Shown here: positions 5,619 to 7,248 of the stretch, in pieces
Layout: each line of letters starts with the position of its first letter
How positions within the stretch are numbered: the first letter of the stretch is position 1
NCBI GenBank assembly: GCA_020027255.1
Contig: JAHRAP010000040.1
Coordinates: forward strand, 1-7,248
Reading direction: 5' to 3'
Source: Nitrosopumilaceae archaeon
GTDB lineage: Archaea > Thermoproteota > Nitrososphaeria > Nitrososphaerales > Nitrosopumilaceae
DNA length: 7,248 bases
Program-made: the position numbers and the translations under genes
The notes under the pieces: generated by a model
Databases searched by the model: none
Told to the model about the DNA's origin: nothing
Seen by the model: only the letters and a program-made list of their open reading frames with translations

Positions 5619-6428
5619 CTATTGATTAAAAATATTTAAAATAGACAAAACTCCTCCAATAGCTTCCTCAAGTCTCACTGTTTCTGTTTTTTGTTTTGGA
5701 AAAAAATTTAATATTTTAGAATGTGGGATCCTATGAATTCTGTTTCCTAAAATTTCATGTAATCCTTTATTTGTAGTTCCAAACACGATTAACAATTCAT
5801 TATCTCTTTCATTATATTTTTGTAATTGTTTTATTGACGCTACTGAACCTTTCTTAGATGTTAAAATTATGTTACCTTTCCAAGAGTGTAAAAAATTCCA
5901 AAGATTTTTTTTGGTTTTGATATCATATCCCCAATATTCATCAATTTCGTTTCGATCTATTTCTTTATATTCTAAGTTTGGGTAATTATTTCTAAATTGG
6001 ATTTGAGTTCTACTGCCAATAGATTTTTTTCCAAAGTATCGTAAAATACAAATCCCGATATCAATAAATGTTTTACGACGATAGTTAAAAACTACACCGT
6101 CCTTAATATCTCTAGGTTTTATTTTTCTAATTTTATTTACAGTATTGTGACTAGGTATTTTTAATGGCGCTGTAATTCCAGCATATCTCAGTTCATTTAT
6201 TTGAGAAAATAACCTTCTGCGTAAAAATTGAGGTGTATCTATATACTTGAAAACTGTGATCATAAACTGACTATCTGTTTTGAACAAATCACTCTCGTCA
6301 TAGATAAAAATAGTGCGTATTTGGAATATAGCGCAAGTGCGTGCTATTTGTGAAATTTTTTTTGTTTTATTAACTTGAGTTTTTTCATCAGCTAATGAAG
6401 AATTTGGAATGGCAATAGAAAATTTCAT
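5619..6428 (-). CDS. SPOUT-class RNA methyltransferase (COG2106 / C9orf114-SPOUT1 family)
   Basis: This 269-residue protein is a probable SAM-dependent rRNA methyltransferase; the family is annotated as putative uridine-N3 methyltransferase and includes Methanothermobacter MTH1 and eukaryotic SPOUT1. The N-terminal strand MKFSIAIPNSSLADE and helix lead to FIYDESDLF (41-49). TPQFLRRRLF (65-74), GITAPLKIPSH (84-94) and an RNA-binding insert (about 95-160) follow. The C-terminal knot shows IVFGTTNKGLHEIL (214-227) and PKQKTETVRLEEAIGGVLSILN (244-265), the SAM-binding trefoil-knot signatures. All expected landmarks are present, so it should be active. The ATG at 6428-6426 follows the psmA stop after 17 bases, with no clear ribosome-binding site. 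MTH1 also sits immediately before rpl3, so the neighbourhood is conserved and suggests a role in 23S rRNA maturation, but the target base is unknown. Confidence 0.88.
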   Translation of the reverse strand: MKFSIAIPNSSLADEKTQVNKTKKISQIARTCAIFQIRTIFIYDESDLFKTDSQFMITVFKYIDTPQFLRRRLFSQINELRYAGITAPLKIPSHNTVNKIRKIKPRDIKDGVVFNYRRKTFIDIGICILRYFGKKSIGSRTQIQFRNNYPNLEYKEIDRNEIDEYWGYDIKTKKNLWNFLHSWKGNIILTSKKGSVASIKQLQKYNERDNELLIVFGTTNKGLHEILGNRIHRIPHSKILNFFPKQKTETVRLEEAIGGVLSILNIFNQ

Positions 6429-6445
6429 TAGTGTAAATTACAATT

Positions 6446-7180
6446 TTATTTATCTGAATTATAATTTTCTTTAGCTTTTTTTGAAAACATGTTTATTTCT
6501 TCGTCTCGAATATTTTCAAAGATTTTGTTATCTAAGTTAATTTTAGACATTTTTATGTATTTTGCATTTTCTTTATCTTCACTTGCGATATAAATTGCTG
6601 ATATTGCTAATACCGCAGCATCATTTAAGGTAATTTCAGAAGTGTATTTTTTTTCGAAAAATTCAGTAACTTTTTCAGAACCTGATCCTATTGCAACAGC
6701 ATCGTATGGTATATAGGTACCACTAGGATCTGTTAAATATAAAGAACATTTATTCTCTACCACCCCTCCTATTATTAAAGCAACGCCGAAAGGACGTACA
6801 CCTGCATACTGAGTAAACTGTTGACATTGATCAGCTAGATGTTTTGCTACTGATTCTGCATCTACTGGTTCATTATATATTAATCTATTACTTTGTGCAA
6901 AAAAACGTGCACTATCAACTTGATTTCTAGCATCTGGAATATATCCAGCTGCAGCAACTCCAATATGATCATCTATTTGAAATATTTTTTGTGATGTGTG
7001 CGCAATCTGAAGCTTACGTGGTTTTTCTTCAACCGCAATTATAATTCCATTTTTGCATTTTATTCCTATTGCAATAGTGCCTCTTCGAACCGTTTCTATT
7101 GCATATTCTACTTGATATAACCGTCCATCTGGCGAAAAAACAGTAATTGCTCTATCATAACCTTGTTGTGCTGGTAACAA
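6446..7180 (-). CDS. psmA: 20S proteasome alpha subunit
   Basis: This 244-residue subunit forms the outer heptameric rings of the archaeal 20S proteasome, gating entry to the beta-ring proteolytic chamber and docking PAN- or Cdc48-type ATPases. The N-terminal alpha signature GYDRAITVFSPDGRLYQVEYA (7-27) includes the gate residues Tyr8-Asp9-Arg10. RRGTIAIGIKC (32-42), EEKPRKLQ and SQKIFQIDDHIGVAAAGYIPDAR (63-85) follow; Lys65 is in the position of the intersubunit-pocket lysine. YAGVRPFGVALIIGG (125-139) and YLTDPSGTY (148-156) complete the fold. There is no N-terminal threonine nucleophile, so it is alpha rather than beta. The start is TTG at 7180-7178: the frame upstream meets a TAA with no ATG, and MLPAQQGYDR is the expected N-terminus. 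A TATA-like element about 30 bases upstream suggests a short-leader or leaderless mRNA. Confidence 0.96.
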   Translation of the reverse strand: MLPAQQGYDRAITVFSPDGRLYQVEYAIETVRRGTIAIGIKCKNGIIIAVEEKPRKLQIAHTSQKIFQIDDHIGVAAAGYIPDARNQVDSARFFAQSNRLIYNEPVDAESVAKHLADQCQQFTQYAGVRPFGVALIIGGVVENKCSLYLTDPSGTYIPYDAVAIGSGSEKVTEFFEKKYTSEITLNDAAVLAISAIYIASEDKENAKYIKMSKINLDNKIFENIRDEEINMFSKKAKENYNSDK

Positions 7181-7205
7181 ATCAAATAGATTGATTTTAA
7201 TGTTT

Positions 7206-7215
7206 AATTTAAATT
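7206..7215. promoter_or_regulatory. Palindromic TATA-like element, possible bidirectional promoter
   Basis: AATTTAAATT is a perfect palindrome centred between 7210 and 7211, about 30 bases upstream of the psmA TTG. That spacing would put a psmA transcription start a few bases before the start codon. On the plus strand the same AT block (from about 7202) lies about 20-25 bases before a possible ATG at 7230. The position fits archaeal TATA spacing for psmA, but AT-rich intergenic DNA makes chance matches common. A second TTTAAAT-like run lies near 7235-7243. Confidence 0.4.
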
Positions 7216-7229
7216 GTTATGTTGTAGAT

Positions 7230-7248
7230 ATGGAATTTAAAATAGATT
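7230..7248 (+). CDS. Possible first codons of a divergent gene (cut by window edge)
   Basis: An ATG at 7230-7232 opens a plus-strand frame (MEFKID) that runs off the end of the window after six codons. It sits 49 bases from the psmA start, on the far side of the AT-rich palindrome, as expected for a divergent gene sharing the promoter region. Six codons cannot establish a coding region or a family. It is listed only because the rest of this end is otherwise unexplained. Confidence 0.2.

Noticed and set aside
5272..5625. Plus-strand open frame spanning the uL3 start and the spacer
   Set aside because: Most of it is antisense to the strongly conserved uL3 N-terminus, and it crosses the predicted promoter. 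No homology is recognised.
1..7248. tRNA or other RNA genes, CRISPR arrays, insertion sequences, riboswitches
   Set aside because: The window is almost fully covered by conserved coding sequence with gaps mostly under 30 bases. I saw no cloverleaf, direct-repeat array, transposase or inverted-repeat ends.

Overview
The window is one densely packed, AT-rich block (roughly 30% G+C by eye). Every confident gene reads on the minus strand, so transcription runs from the right end of the window towards position 1. The gene content is archaeal: a 20S proteasome alpha subunit, a COG2106-type SPOUT methyltransferase, the RNase P protein Rpp29, eS4, and archaeal-type versions of universal ribosomal proteins. 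Sequence details recalled from the family (for example in uL3, uS19, uL24 and PsmA) look most like Nitrososphaerota (Thaumarchaeota), probably a marine Nitrosopumilaceae-like or related AT-rich lineage. That placement comes from memory of homologues, not from a search.

Layout in the direction of transcription. (1) At 7181-7248 there is an upstream region with a palindromic TATA-like element and perhaps the first codons of a divergent plus-strand gene. (2) psmA (TTG start at 7180) and a SPOUT RNA methyltransferase follow. (3) A 57-base spacer carries a TATA-like box centred 26 bases before the rpl3 ATG. (4) The S10/spc-type ribosomal cluster then runs uL3, uL4, uL23, uS19, uL22, uS3, uL29, RNase P component 1, uS17, uL14, uL24 and eS4, the last cut by the window edge at position 1. 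Most junctions inside the cluster overlap by 1-4 bases (ATGA or TAATG) or are separated by 0-2 bases, as expected for a co-transcribed, translationally coupled operon. The longest gap inside it is 28 bases.

Functionally the cluster builds both ribosomal subunits. uL3, uL4, uL22, uL23, uL24 and uL29 shape the large-subunit core and exit tunnel, uL14 lies at the subunit interface, and uS3, uS17, uS19 and eS4 belong to the small subunit. The same block carries one rRNA or tRNA processing factor (Rpp29) and one probable rRNA-modifying enzyme (SPOUT).

The main departures from the commonest archaeal order are the absence of rpl2 (uL2) between rpl23 and rps19, the absence of an aIF1/SUI1 gene between rpl29 and rnp1, and the position of psmA at the head of the block. 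Several start codons are not ATG, and several upstream-extended starts (uL4, uL3, uS19, uL22) are better placed internally. I see no mobile element, CRISPR array, RNA gene, pseudogene or new defence-like system. This is a conserved housekeeping region whose interest lies in its organisation and expression signals.
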